Assembly: GCA_964448675.1 (NCBI GenBank)
Contig: CAYUZU010000056.1
Coordinates: 1-10,181 of the forward strand
DNA length: 10,181 nucleotides
Direction of reading: 5' to 3'
Source of the DNA: CAYUZU01 sp964448675
GTDB lineage: Bacteria > Planctomycetota > Phycisphaerae > UBA1845 > Fen-1342
Shown here: positions 1-5,986 of the stretch, piece by piece
Layout: every line of letters begins with the position of its first letter
Position numbering within the stretch: the first letter of the stretch is position 1
Notes under the pieces: model-generated
Told to the model about the DNA's origin: nothing
Database searches by the model: none
Seen by the model: only the letters and a program-made list of their open reading frames with translations
Made by a program: the position numbers and the translations under genes

Positions 1-1164
1 TACACCTGGGGCCTCGACCTGGCCGGGCAGCGCGGCTCGGTGAACAGCCTCGAAGCCGCCGGTGGCATTGGCGGCCTACTCGCGATCAGCGACCCCAACG
101 ATCCGAACGACCCCAACGACCTGTTCGGCGACTTCGCGTACACGTATGACGCCAACGGCAATGTCGGGCAGCTCATCGATTGGGCGCATGATCCGAACGA
201 CCCCAACGGCGCGATCGTGGCGCGGTACGAGTATGATCCGTATGGCAAGGTGCTGCTCGACCTGACTGATCCCAACGAAGTCGGCCCTTACGGCGCCGAG
301 AACCCGATCCGCTTCAGCACCAAGTACTTCGACGATGAGACGGGTTGGGGAAGCTGGCCCATCCGTTACTACAGCCCGAGTCTGGGGCGGTGGATCTCGA
401 GGGATCCGATTGGGGAGAATGGGGGGGAGAATCTGTATCGGTATGTAGATAATGCGACGACCACTCGAGCAGATCCCATCGGCCTTTTTGGCATCGACGC
501 ACTTGTGCCGATCAAGCTCGGCCCCTTCACGTTCACAACTAATGGAACAGGCTGTAGTTCACGCGCGCATGCATCAGGCAATATCAACATCCGGACTCCC
601 GCTGCCGCAGAGCTTTTCCAGATCTTACGAATGCGTCTTTCATACTCCGCCGTTGTCGACTGGACAAGTGATTCGCGGGCCCAATGTACGACAGGATTGA
701 GCCCGATTAGCTGCACTGGGCCGAATGTTACCACAAGTGGGGCACTCACGGTTTTTGGTTTGACAGTTGCAACATCTATTGAGGTCTCGGGCAGTTGCAG
801 CGCGCCATCTGCTAGTTTCGCGATCGCCAACTCAATTGAACTCTCCAGCGCCCCGACCCGGTGGGTGCCGGGACTTAATACTGGCTACGTGGCCTCATCT
901 ACTGCAAGCGGCTGTGTACAACTCAAGCAATGGGAACCATGCTGCCAGAAGTGCCGCAGAGTGAAGGCGTGCCTGTCACTATCAGGCGCTCATCGCAGTA
1001 ACGTGACCGGTACTGCGGCGGCCGTGGCTGCGGTATATGGGGCGCCGGCACTTGTGGCAGATGCTAACGTGGCATGGGCTAGGCTGGCGCAGTTTGCCCG
1101 TACCATCCTAAGTAGATTACCCCAGTTGAAGCCGCCCCTGGGACCGCTCCCAGGAGGCGCGTAG
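1..1164 (+). CDS. Rhs core C-terminal fragment with unique tail A (5' partial)
   Basis: The reading frame is open from base 1, so the gene begins upstream of the window; the ATG at 40 is only an internal Met. The first ~160 codons are Rhs repeat-associated core: YTWGLDLAGQ, a YTYDANGNV YD repeat, RYEYDPYGKV, ENPIRFSTKYFDDETG, RYYSPSLGRWISRDPIG, ending at the DPIGL junction (472-486). That is the point at which Rhs proteins change from conserved core to variable toxin tip. The 225-residue tail is unlike the other tails here: Ser/Thr-rich, probably beta-rich, with nine Cys including a CCQKC cluster, then an Ala-rich hydrophobic stretch and a Pro-rich end. I do not recognise a toxin family in it. 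The tail DNA looks less GC-rich than the core. In the core, FDDETGWGSW replaces the FDDETGLGYW of the other copies. Core identity is firm; the toxin role is inferred from position. Confidence 0.85.
   Translation, partial: YTWGLDLAGQRGSVNSLEAAGGIGGLLAISDPNDPNDPNDLFGDFAYTYDANGNVGQLIDWAHDPNDPNGAIVARYEYDPYGKVLLDLTDPNEVGPYGAENPIRFSTKYFDDETGWGSWPIRYYSPSLGRWISRDPIGENGGENLYRYVDNATTTRADPIGLFGIDALVPIKLGPFTFTTNGTGCSSRAHASGNINIRTPAAAELFQILRMRLSYSAVVDWTSDSRAQCTTGLSPISCTGPNVTTSGALTVFGLTVATSIEVSGSCSAPSASFAIANSIELSSAPTRWVPGLNTGYVASSTASGCVQLKQWEPCCQKCRRVKACLSLSGAHRSNVTGTAAAVAAVYGAPALVADANVAWARLAQFARTILSRLPQLKPPLGPLPGGA
91..120 (+). repeat. Asp-Pro-Asn-Asp coding tandem repeat
   Basis: Three and a third copies of a degenerate 9-bp unit (gaccccaac / gatccgaac) encode DPNDPNDPND inside the Rhs core of unit A. 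Similar Asp/Pro/Asn inserts lie at the same point or nearby in the other cores (for example DPNDPCDPAD near 2977 and DPGDPNDPND near 5662). They look like acidic linkers between YD repeats and would be prone to replication slippage. Confidence 0.8.
1152..1157 (+). promoter_or_regulatory. Shine-Dalgarno site for the gene at 1165
   Basis: AGGAGG lies 7 nt before the ATG at 1165 and inside the last codons of the upstream Rhs tail. It fixes the start of the downstream gene and implies that both genes are read from one transcript. Confidence 0.75.
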
Positions 1165-2082
1165 ATGCGGATGCAACGACAAGGATCTCTTCGGTTCTGC
1201 ATCAAGGCATCCCAGCAGAGGCTGCGCCGCGCGGCCTTATGTGACGCGTGGCGCCTGCGCCTTCTCCATCTCTACGGTTTGGCCGTGTTAATTGTGGCGC
1301 TATCAGCGTGGGTAGGTATGGTGCGCCCGATGCTGGCCGCCGGTTCATGGCCGATTCTCATTACGGCGGTGGTCGGTCTGGCGTTGGCGATCTGGGCACC
1401 GTGGCATTTTGCTGGTCTATATGCCGCATCGAGTGCCACTGAGTTGGCAGCGTGCGAATACCGCTTGTCCGCGAAGGGCCTCGTGATCCGCGTTGGGGGT
1501 TCCATCACGCGCATCCCATGGTCCTGTTTTGAACGAGTCGAGGCGTCGAATCGCCGGGTCATCCTGCACGGTAAGCTGCCGCGGCACACAGTGACGTTTG
1601 AAGAAGATGTCCTCGAAGGCGCAAGCATCGCGAATGTGGAGGCGATTTGTCAGGCATACCTGGGCCGAGAGGATGCGGCGGCGTCGAACGACGCATCGTG
1701 TTTACATGGCTCCGCACGTTCCAGCTCACGCGCCAAACCAACAACCTATGTATGTGATGAGCCGCCCGACGCCCCGCGGCCCGTTCCTCCCACTTCGCCG
1801 TCGCGCCCGACGCATGTCGCAAGCGATAGTCTGGCTACCGCGGCCTTAATCTGCGGCATCTGCGCAGTCGTGATCGCATTTGTCTGCTTTCCGTTTACGT
1901 TGCCAATCGGGAGCACCCTCGGGTTGGTGGCCATAGGACTGAGCCTGTCGGCAATTCGCCGCGTGAGGCGGGACCCTCAACGGCACACGGGCACACGGGC
2001 CGCCATCATCGGGCTGATCCTCGGAATAGTGGCCGCAGCCGCAGGAATTGTGGTCTTGGCGGCGTGCTCAATCCGTACGTAG
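1165..2082 (+). CDS. YcxB-like / DUF4190-like membrane protein, candidate immunity to tail A
   Basis: 305 residues. The ATG directly abuts the TAG of the Rhs tail (0 nt gap) and has a strong Shine-Dalgarno. In order: a basic N-terminus; two hydrophobic segments (about 35-55 and 60-86); a PH-like stretch (about 98-157) with the pattern seen in YcxB-like C-terminal domains (a strand ending in GLVIRVGGSITRIPWSCFERV, then a VILHGKLPRHTVTF strand); a Pro/Arg/Ser-rich linker (168-221); and a C-terminal region (222-303) like DUF4190, with Gly-rich membrane segments either side of an AIRRVRRDPQRHTGTRAA loop. It is predicted to sit in the inner membrane. Position right behind a unique Rhs tail is the usual place for a cognate immunity gene; that role is inferred. 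It could instead be an unrelated planctomycete membrane protein. No zinc ribbon is present, unlike most of the other accessory genes here. Confidence 0.75.
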   Translation: MRMQRQGSLRFCIKASQQRLRRAALCDAWRLRLLHLYGLAVLIVALSAWVGMVRPMLAAGSWPILITAVVGLALAIWAPWHFAGLYAASSATELAACEYRLSAKGLVIRVGGSITRIPWSCFERVEASNRRVILHGKLPRHTVTFEEDVLEGASIANVEAICQAYLGREDAAASNDASCLHGSARSSSRAKPTTYVCDEPPDAPRPVPPTSPSRPTHVASDSLATAALICGICAVVIAFVCFPFTLPIGSTLGLVAIGLSLSAIRRVRRDPQRHTGTRAAIIGLILGIVAAAAGIVVLAACSIRT

Positions 2083-2270
2083 GGCTATCTATCGGGATCG
2101 GAGTGACTATTCACGAAGTATACTACTGATCGAGTCTGGGCTATTGAACTGGCAGATTTCGGCAGCGACGTAATGGCGCTTCAAATGCGACTGGCACTTC
2201 GCGAGAGATACTGAAACACGACTGTATGAACGTACATCGCGCATCATCGCGCGGTCCGTCAGGACGACCC

Positions 2271-2660
2271 ATGGACAAAACGGAGGTTGATGCTCTCAAG
2301 GTGCCGGGCTGCCCCGCGTGCGGTTCGACAGAGATTGTGCGTTTCTTCCGGGCGCCGCTTTCGGTCGGCGCGCACAAGGCCCGCTGCGTAGCGTGCGGAG
2401 CGGAGTTCAAGGTCTCCAGGGCCGCATGGGAAGCGCTGCGGGACCCGAGGCTCGATGAGGTGCGCGAAAGGTGGAGTGAGCGGCTCAGCTATCCGCTTCA
2501 CGCGAAGATGACAAAGCCACAGATTGCCGCGACGACCGTTGGCGCGGTTGTTGGCTTCCTCCTGGCGATCTGGACAAACCACGCGGAAATCGCACTCGTG
2601 ATGATCGTCGGATCCTGGTGGCTGAGCTGGTTCGCAACGAAGGCATGGCGAAGCCGATGA
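2271..2660 (+). CDS. Small zinc-ribbon membrane protein, orphan immunity candidate
   Basis: 129 residues from ATG 2271, preceded by AGGACG at 2261-2266; an in-frame ATG at 2226 would add 15 residues without similar support. A Cys4 zinc ribbon occupies the N-terminus (C14, C17, C39, C42: CPACGST ... CVACGAEF). A charged helical stretch follows (about 50-80), then two C-terminal hydrophobic segments (86-101 and 105-123). It has no toxin gene of its own: the gene before it is the unit A membrane protein, separated by about 190 nt in which I see no gene, and the IS5/Rhs fusion begins within about 10 nt of its stop. It may be an immunity gene whose toxin was lost, or a second immunity gene for tail A. 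The function is not recognised. Confidence 0.7.
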   Translation: MDKTEVDALKVPGCPACGSTEIVRFFRAPLSVGAHKARCVACGAEFKVSRAAWEALRDPRLDEVRERWSERLSYPLHAKMTKPQIAATTVGAVVGFLLAIWTNHAEIALVMIVGSWWLSWFATKAWRSR

Positions 2661-2668
2661 CCTGATCA

Positions 2669-2769
2669 GGCAGCCCCCATGAGAGCACGCTCGTGCAGCG
2701 GCTGTTCGACTTCATGCTGACCGAGGAGGACCCGGAGCGCATCATCGGCGACAAGGCGTACGACAGCGA
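2669..2769 (+). mobile_element. IS5-family transposase remnant
   Basis: Read in the frame of the following Rhs gene, this stretch gives GSPHESTLVQRLFDFM and then PERIIGDKAYDSD. This matches the DDE transposase segment of IS5-family elements found in planctomycetes (pattern SPHExTLV...PERxIGDKAYDSD, containing a catalytic Asp). A stop codon at 2663-2665 precedes it, and the sequence switches to Rhs core at about 2770 (WPASPSED). Only about 33 codons remain; no terminal repeats or remaining transposase are visible. Confidence 0.75.
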
Positions 2770-4126
2770 CTGGCCCGCCAGCCCCAGCGAGGACTGGCGC
2801 TTCGTGTGGGCCGGCTGGCGGCTGCTGGCGGAGATCGACGCCCTGGCCACCGGCGACGCCCCCGACGCCACGCGGCGCTTTGTCTGGGGCCTCGACCTGG
2901 CCGGGCAGCTCGGCCTGCTGAACTCGATGGAGGCCGCCGGCGGCATTGGCGGGCTGCTGGCGATCAGCGACCCGAACGACCCGTGCGACCCGGCCGACAC
3001 GGCGGGCGACTTCGTGTACACTTACGATGCGAACGGCAACGTCGGGCAGTTGATCGGCCTGACGCCGACGAGTTGGGACGCGGGGACGGTGATGGTCGCG
3101 CGGTACGAATATGACCCCTACGGCAAGGTCATCGGGCCCGATGATGATGACGATGGCGACTGGCGCGACGACGCCGGCCCCTACGCCGTCGAGAACCCCA
3201 TCCGCTTCAGCACCAAGTACTTCGACGACGAAACCGGGCTGGGCTACTGGGGCGAGCGGTATTACGATCCGGTGACGGGGCGGTGGACCTCGTGGGACCC
3301 GATTGGGGAGGAGGGTGGCCTAAACTTATACGTCTACGTGGGCAATCTCCCCGTTACAGACGTCGATCCTCTCGGCCTGCAGTCCTCGCAACCGGCATGC
3401 AATTGTACGACAGATGTTGAGAACATAGGGACTTGGTCTGCAAATATGCTAGACGCACCCTTCCAGACGAAGGGACTTCTCGGTTGGATAGACAGCGTCA
3501 ATTCTAAGTTCAGTGCCACCTATTGGGTCACAGACGACTGCTGGCGGTGCTGCTGCAAGTCTCTGGGCTTGGTTCAAGTTGCCCGGCACCGCTATTCTGA
3601 CGAGGGTTCTTGGTCCGGCCTGCAAGTGGATAAGGCACCAAAGCCCACAGACCCAAACAACGAACAGCCACCGAAGCCATACTATGCGCTCAATTCTAAG
3701 GAATGTCCTGACTCAGTCAGTATGGTGGATACCCCTGGCGTTCGCTTCATCACCTCTAACAAGTTGGAACAGGAATTCGAGGTCTGTGCAGTTTGTGAGA
3801 AGCCCAACGGAAGCCGCGTGGCTATCTCGTGCATTTCCTGGGGGCATAAATTCCACTACCACAATAATCAGAAGATCTGGATTGCTGGCAAGAAGAAGAG
3901 TGTTGACCATGAGGTGTACAGCGCACACCGCTGGATCGAAAACAAGAAGGCCTGGGGGTGGTATGCGATAGACAAAGACAGGCAGAAAGGTGATTTTCCG
4001 TTCAGCGGCGCGAAGGGCCCGGATGGCAAGAAGTGGTTCACGCCGCGAGTAAGCTACCGCGGTGCGGGACATCTTCCTCCCAAAGACTGGTGGACAGACG
4101 AGACGGGGATAGAGTCGTGCAAGTAG
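2693..4126 (+). CDS. IS5 scrap-Rhs core fusion with unique Cys-rich tail B
   Basis: The GTG at 2693 is the earliest convenient start and lies inside the IS5 remnant; there is no obvious ribosome site, so it may not be expressed on its own. Residues ~1-25 are transposase-derived. Rhs core follows: VWAGWRLLAEIDA, VWGLDLAGQ, a YTYDANGNV YD repeat, RYEYDPYGKV, an Asp-rich GPDDDDDGDW insert, ENPIRFSTKYFDDETGLGYW and RYYDPVTGRWTSWDPIG, ending at DPLGL (3365-3379). Tail B is 248 residues with 11 Cys (a CWRCCCK cluster, CAVC, ISCISWG) and a DTPG motif (3728-3739), then a Lys/Trp/His-rich C-terminal half. I cannot place it in a known toxin family. It overlaps the next gene by 10 nt. The core call is firm; toxin activity is inferred from the modular layout. 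Confidence 0.85.
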   Translation: MQRLFDFMLTEEDPERIIGDKAYDSDWPASPSEDWRFVWAGWRLLAEIDALATGDAPDATRRFVWGLDLAGQLGLLNSMEAAGGIGGLLAISDPNDPCDPADTAGDFVYTYDANGNVGQLIGLTPTSWDAGTVMVARYEYDPYGKVIGPDDDDDGDWRDDAGPYAVENPIRFSTKYFDDETGLGYWGERYYDPVTGRWTSWDPIGEEGGLNLYVYVGNLPVTDVDPLGLQSSQPACNCTTDVENIGTWSANMLDAPFQTKGLLGWIDSVNSKFSATYWVTDDCWRCCCKSLGLVQVARHRYSDEGSWSGLQVDKAPKPTDPNNEQPPKPYYALNSKECPDSVSMVDTPGVRFITSNKLEQEFEVCAVCEKPNGSRVAISCISWGHKFHYHNNQKIWIAGKKKSVDHEVYSAHRWIENKKAWGWYAIDKDRQKGDFPFSGAKGPDGKKWFTPRVSYRGAGHLPPKDWWTDETGIESCK

Positions 4127-4611
4127 TCGGGCGTTTGGTCTTGTTGGCGCTTGCCAGCGTGGCGACTGTGGAGGTGCTCCTTCTTAGCCCCGATCGAGAC
4201 TATGCGTTTTTGTACGTGTGGCTAATCGTCTTGCTGTACCTGGCCACGTGCGTGTGGGTGGCGATGTCCAAGCAGAGAACGCGTCGCATTTTGGCACAAG
4301 GCCTGTGTGCGGTTCTGCCAGGGCTGGGCACGGCCAGCCTATGGTGGCTGATCCACCCCGGTCGCTTTATGCCGCACGCTGACCAACCTGAGTTTATTAT
4401 CCCGGTCATTGGCGGCAGCATTGTTCTGTTTCGGGTGCTGTTATTCCGTTATGAGGAGGTGTCTGGGTGCTGCAGTCGATGTGGCTACTGCCTAAGAGGT
4501 CTGCCTGGCCAGCGTTGTCCGGAATGCGGACAAGAGCTCCGAGGTGACGATGTGTATCGAGTCGTGAGGCTCCGCTGGAGGCGAACAGGACATGAAGATG
4601 CGGCATCGTAA
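4117..4611 (+). CDS. Four-TM protein with C-terminal zinc ribbon, candidate immunity to tail B
   Basis: 164 residues from GTG 4117, which overlaps the end of tail B by 10 nt; GGGG at 4105-4108 is a plausible ribosome site. An earlier in-frame GTG (4033) would lie deep in the toxin tail and add a non-hydrophobic leader, so the later start is preferred. Four hydrophobic segments are visible (about 3-23, 29-49, 58-78, 93-111). A Cys4 ribbon follows (C119, C122, C134, C137; CGYCLRGLPGQRCPECG), of the type widespread in planctomycete membrane proteins, and the protein ends in a basic tail. The overlap suggests translational coupling to the toxin, as for toxin-immunity pairs. Membrane location fits either protection against a membrane-acting effector or simple tethering; neither can be told apart from the sequence. 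Confidence 0.75.
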   Translation: MQVVGRLVLLALASVATVEVLLLSPDRDYAFLYVWLIVLLYLATCVWVAMSKQRTRRILAQGLCAVLPGLGTASLWWLIHPGRFMPHADQPEFIIPVIGGSIVLFRVLLFRYEEVSGCCSRCGYCLRGLPGQRCPECGQELRGDDVYRVVRLRWRRTGHEDAAS

Positions 4612-4681
4612 TGGCAGATGGGGCCACGGAGTGCGAGTAGGCGAGCGTTCCTGAAGGGTCGGTAGCGGCGGTACCTGGCTC

Positions 4682-4835
4682 GTGCGCCTGTCGTACTGGG
4701 GTCGTGTACCTGCCCTACTCGGCTGGTGCGCCTGCCCTACTGAGGCCGTGCGCCTGCTTGGTCGGCGCTCAGTACCTGCTTGGTCGGGCGTCTGCAGCGG
4801 TTTTATCGGCGCTCAGTGCCGGCTTGGTCGGGCTT
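4682..4835 (+). repeat. Degenerate ~22-bp tandem repeat
   Basis: Three head-to-tail 22-bp units (4682-4703, 4704-4725, 4726-4747) share GTGCGCCTGCCCTACT with substitutions. Looser units follow with a GTGCGCCTGCTTGGTCGGCG theme (from 4748, about 4772 and about 4816). The array separates the unit B zinc-ribbon gene from the unit C Rhs core. There are no spacers, so it is not a CRISPR. Because 22 is not a multiple of three, the repeat cycles through reading frames, which argues against a coding role. Confidence 0.65.
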
Positions 4836-5146
4836 TGGCAGCGCCCATGGCGAGGTCCGAGCCGGTGCGGCTGGCGTCCACGCGGACCTTCGAGGAGGGC
4901 CGCAACCTGGTCGACACGGTTACGCACGCCTGGGATCCGACCGGGACGCCGGTGGATATCTCCGTTTATGACTACACGAATGACGGTTTCGGCCGGCGGA
5001 CGCAGGTGACGTATGACGGGCGAGCGTTCGGCGATCCGAACAGTCCGATCGCCCAGAGCTTCGGCTACAACGACCGCAACGAGCTCACCGGCTCGACGTG
5101 GGACGCCGACCCGAACAACCTGGTCTGGAGCTACGCCTACGACCCG

Positions 5147-5349
5147 ATCGGCAACCGCGAAACGTCGCAGAACCCGGACCATCCCGCGTTGGCATACGTG
5201 GCCAACGAGCTGAACCAGTACGAGGGCGTGGCGGTGGCGAGTGCGGCGGCCGACGGCGGCTTGCGACAGTCGTACGACGAGGACGGCAACCTGATCGAGC
5301 AGGTGCTGGCGGGCGACATGAACTGCGACGGCCGGGTGGACTGGCGTGA
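5147..5349 (+). repeat. Direct repeat copy 1 (203 bp, exact)
   Basis: This block of the unit C Rhs core, from ATCGGCAACCGC through the first dockerin-like loop, matches 9979-10181 base for base by direct reading. Identity stops sharply on the left (CCG before copy 1, TGT before copy 2). On the right it reaches the window edge, so the true repeat is longer or of unknown length. Confidence 0.93.
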
Positions 5350-5512
5350 CCAGGACCTGTTCGTCGCGGCCCAGAATGACAACTGCCCGGCGTACTACAC
5401 GCTGCTCGAGCAGCAGTGCCCGGGCTGCGATTGCGACTGCATGAACGGCGATCTGAACGGCGACGGGCATATCGACTGGCGCGATATCGACTGGTTCGTT
5501 TCCGCCCAGAAC
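5312..5512 (+). other. Dockerin-like EF-hand pair inserted in the Rhs core
   Basis: Two Asp-rich loops, GDMNCDGRVDWRDQDLFV and GDLNGDGHIDWRDIDWFV, each followed by AAQN/SAQN, are separated by a Cys-rich spacer (CPGCDCDC). This is the duplicated Ca2+-binding loop-helix plan of type I dockerins. It sits between YDEDGNLIEQ and YTWNAENRL, which together would form a normal YD repeat, so it looks like an insertion into one. Ca2+ binding is inferred. Confidence 0.75.
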
Positions 5513-5986
5513 ACGCGCGGCGGGGCGCGGTACACGTGGAACGCCGAGAACCGGCTGATCGCGGTGGAGCCGATCTCGCACCTCGGCGGTGTGCCGCGGG
5601 TGGAGTTCGCGTATGATTACCAGGGGCGCCGGGTCGCCAAGCGGGTGTATGATTGGGACCCGGGTGACCCGAACGACCCGAATGATGATGACTGGGCCAG
5701 TACGCCCAGCGTGTCGCAGGCGTTTGTGTGGAGCGGGTGGCTCATGCTGCTGGAGCTGGATGTGGATCCGAACGACGCCAACGATCCGAGCACGCGGCGG
5801 GCCTACACCTGGGGCCTCGACCTGGCCGGGCAGCAGGGCTCGACGAACAGTCTCGAAGCCGCGGGCGGTGTTGGCGGGCTGCTGGCCGTTGACCAGGCGG
5901 AGACTGGCGGTGGAGCGGGTGCCGGCGGGGTCGATGCCGGGCAGTAAGTCTTCACCTACGACGCCAACGGCAACGTCGCTCAGCTC

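Larger units (their letters stand above)
4847..5947 (+). pseudogene. Rhs core, 5' part, with dockerin-like insert; ended by in-frame stop
   Basis: This is the longest core fragment in the window. Its frame is open back through 4682, but the part before ~4850 is tandem-repeat DNA; ATG 4847 (MARSEPVRL) is the first start next to recognisable Rhs sequence. The core reads RTFEEGRNLVDTVTHAWD, YDYTNDGFGRRTQVTYDGR, FGYNDRNELTG, YAYDPIGNRETS, YDEDGNLIEQ, then a dockerin-like pair (5312-5512), RYTWNAENRLIAVE, FAYDYQGRRVAKRVYDWD, DPND linkers and YTWGLDLAGQ. It stops at TAA 5945-5947. The same frame then resumes at once with VFTYDANGNV, so this and the following segment are one gene split by a nonsense codon. 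No secretion signal or Rhs N-terminus is present. It is probably a silent cassette. Confidence 0.8.

Noticed and set aside
2119..2124. TATACT as a -10 box before the gene at 2271
   Set aside because: No recognisable -35 hexamer at proper spacing, and the distance to the start is long; one hexamer is not enough evidence.
2661..2670. CCTGATCAGG as an IS5 terminal repeat or target site
   Set aside because: It is a 10-bp palindrome with no matching copy at the other side of the scrap; mentioned only as context for the junction.
4682..4835. CRISPR array
   Set aside because: The repeats are directly adjacent and degenerate, with no unique spacers and no cas genes.
4769..5581. Long open frame on the minus strand (270 codons)
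   Set aside because: It lies exactly opposite the Rhs core, is rich in Arg/Val with no domain, and arises from high-GC codon bias; the + strand frame has clear YD repeats and dockerin loops.
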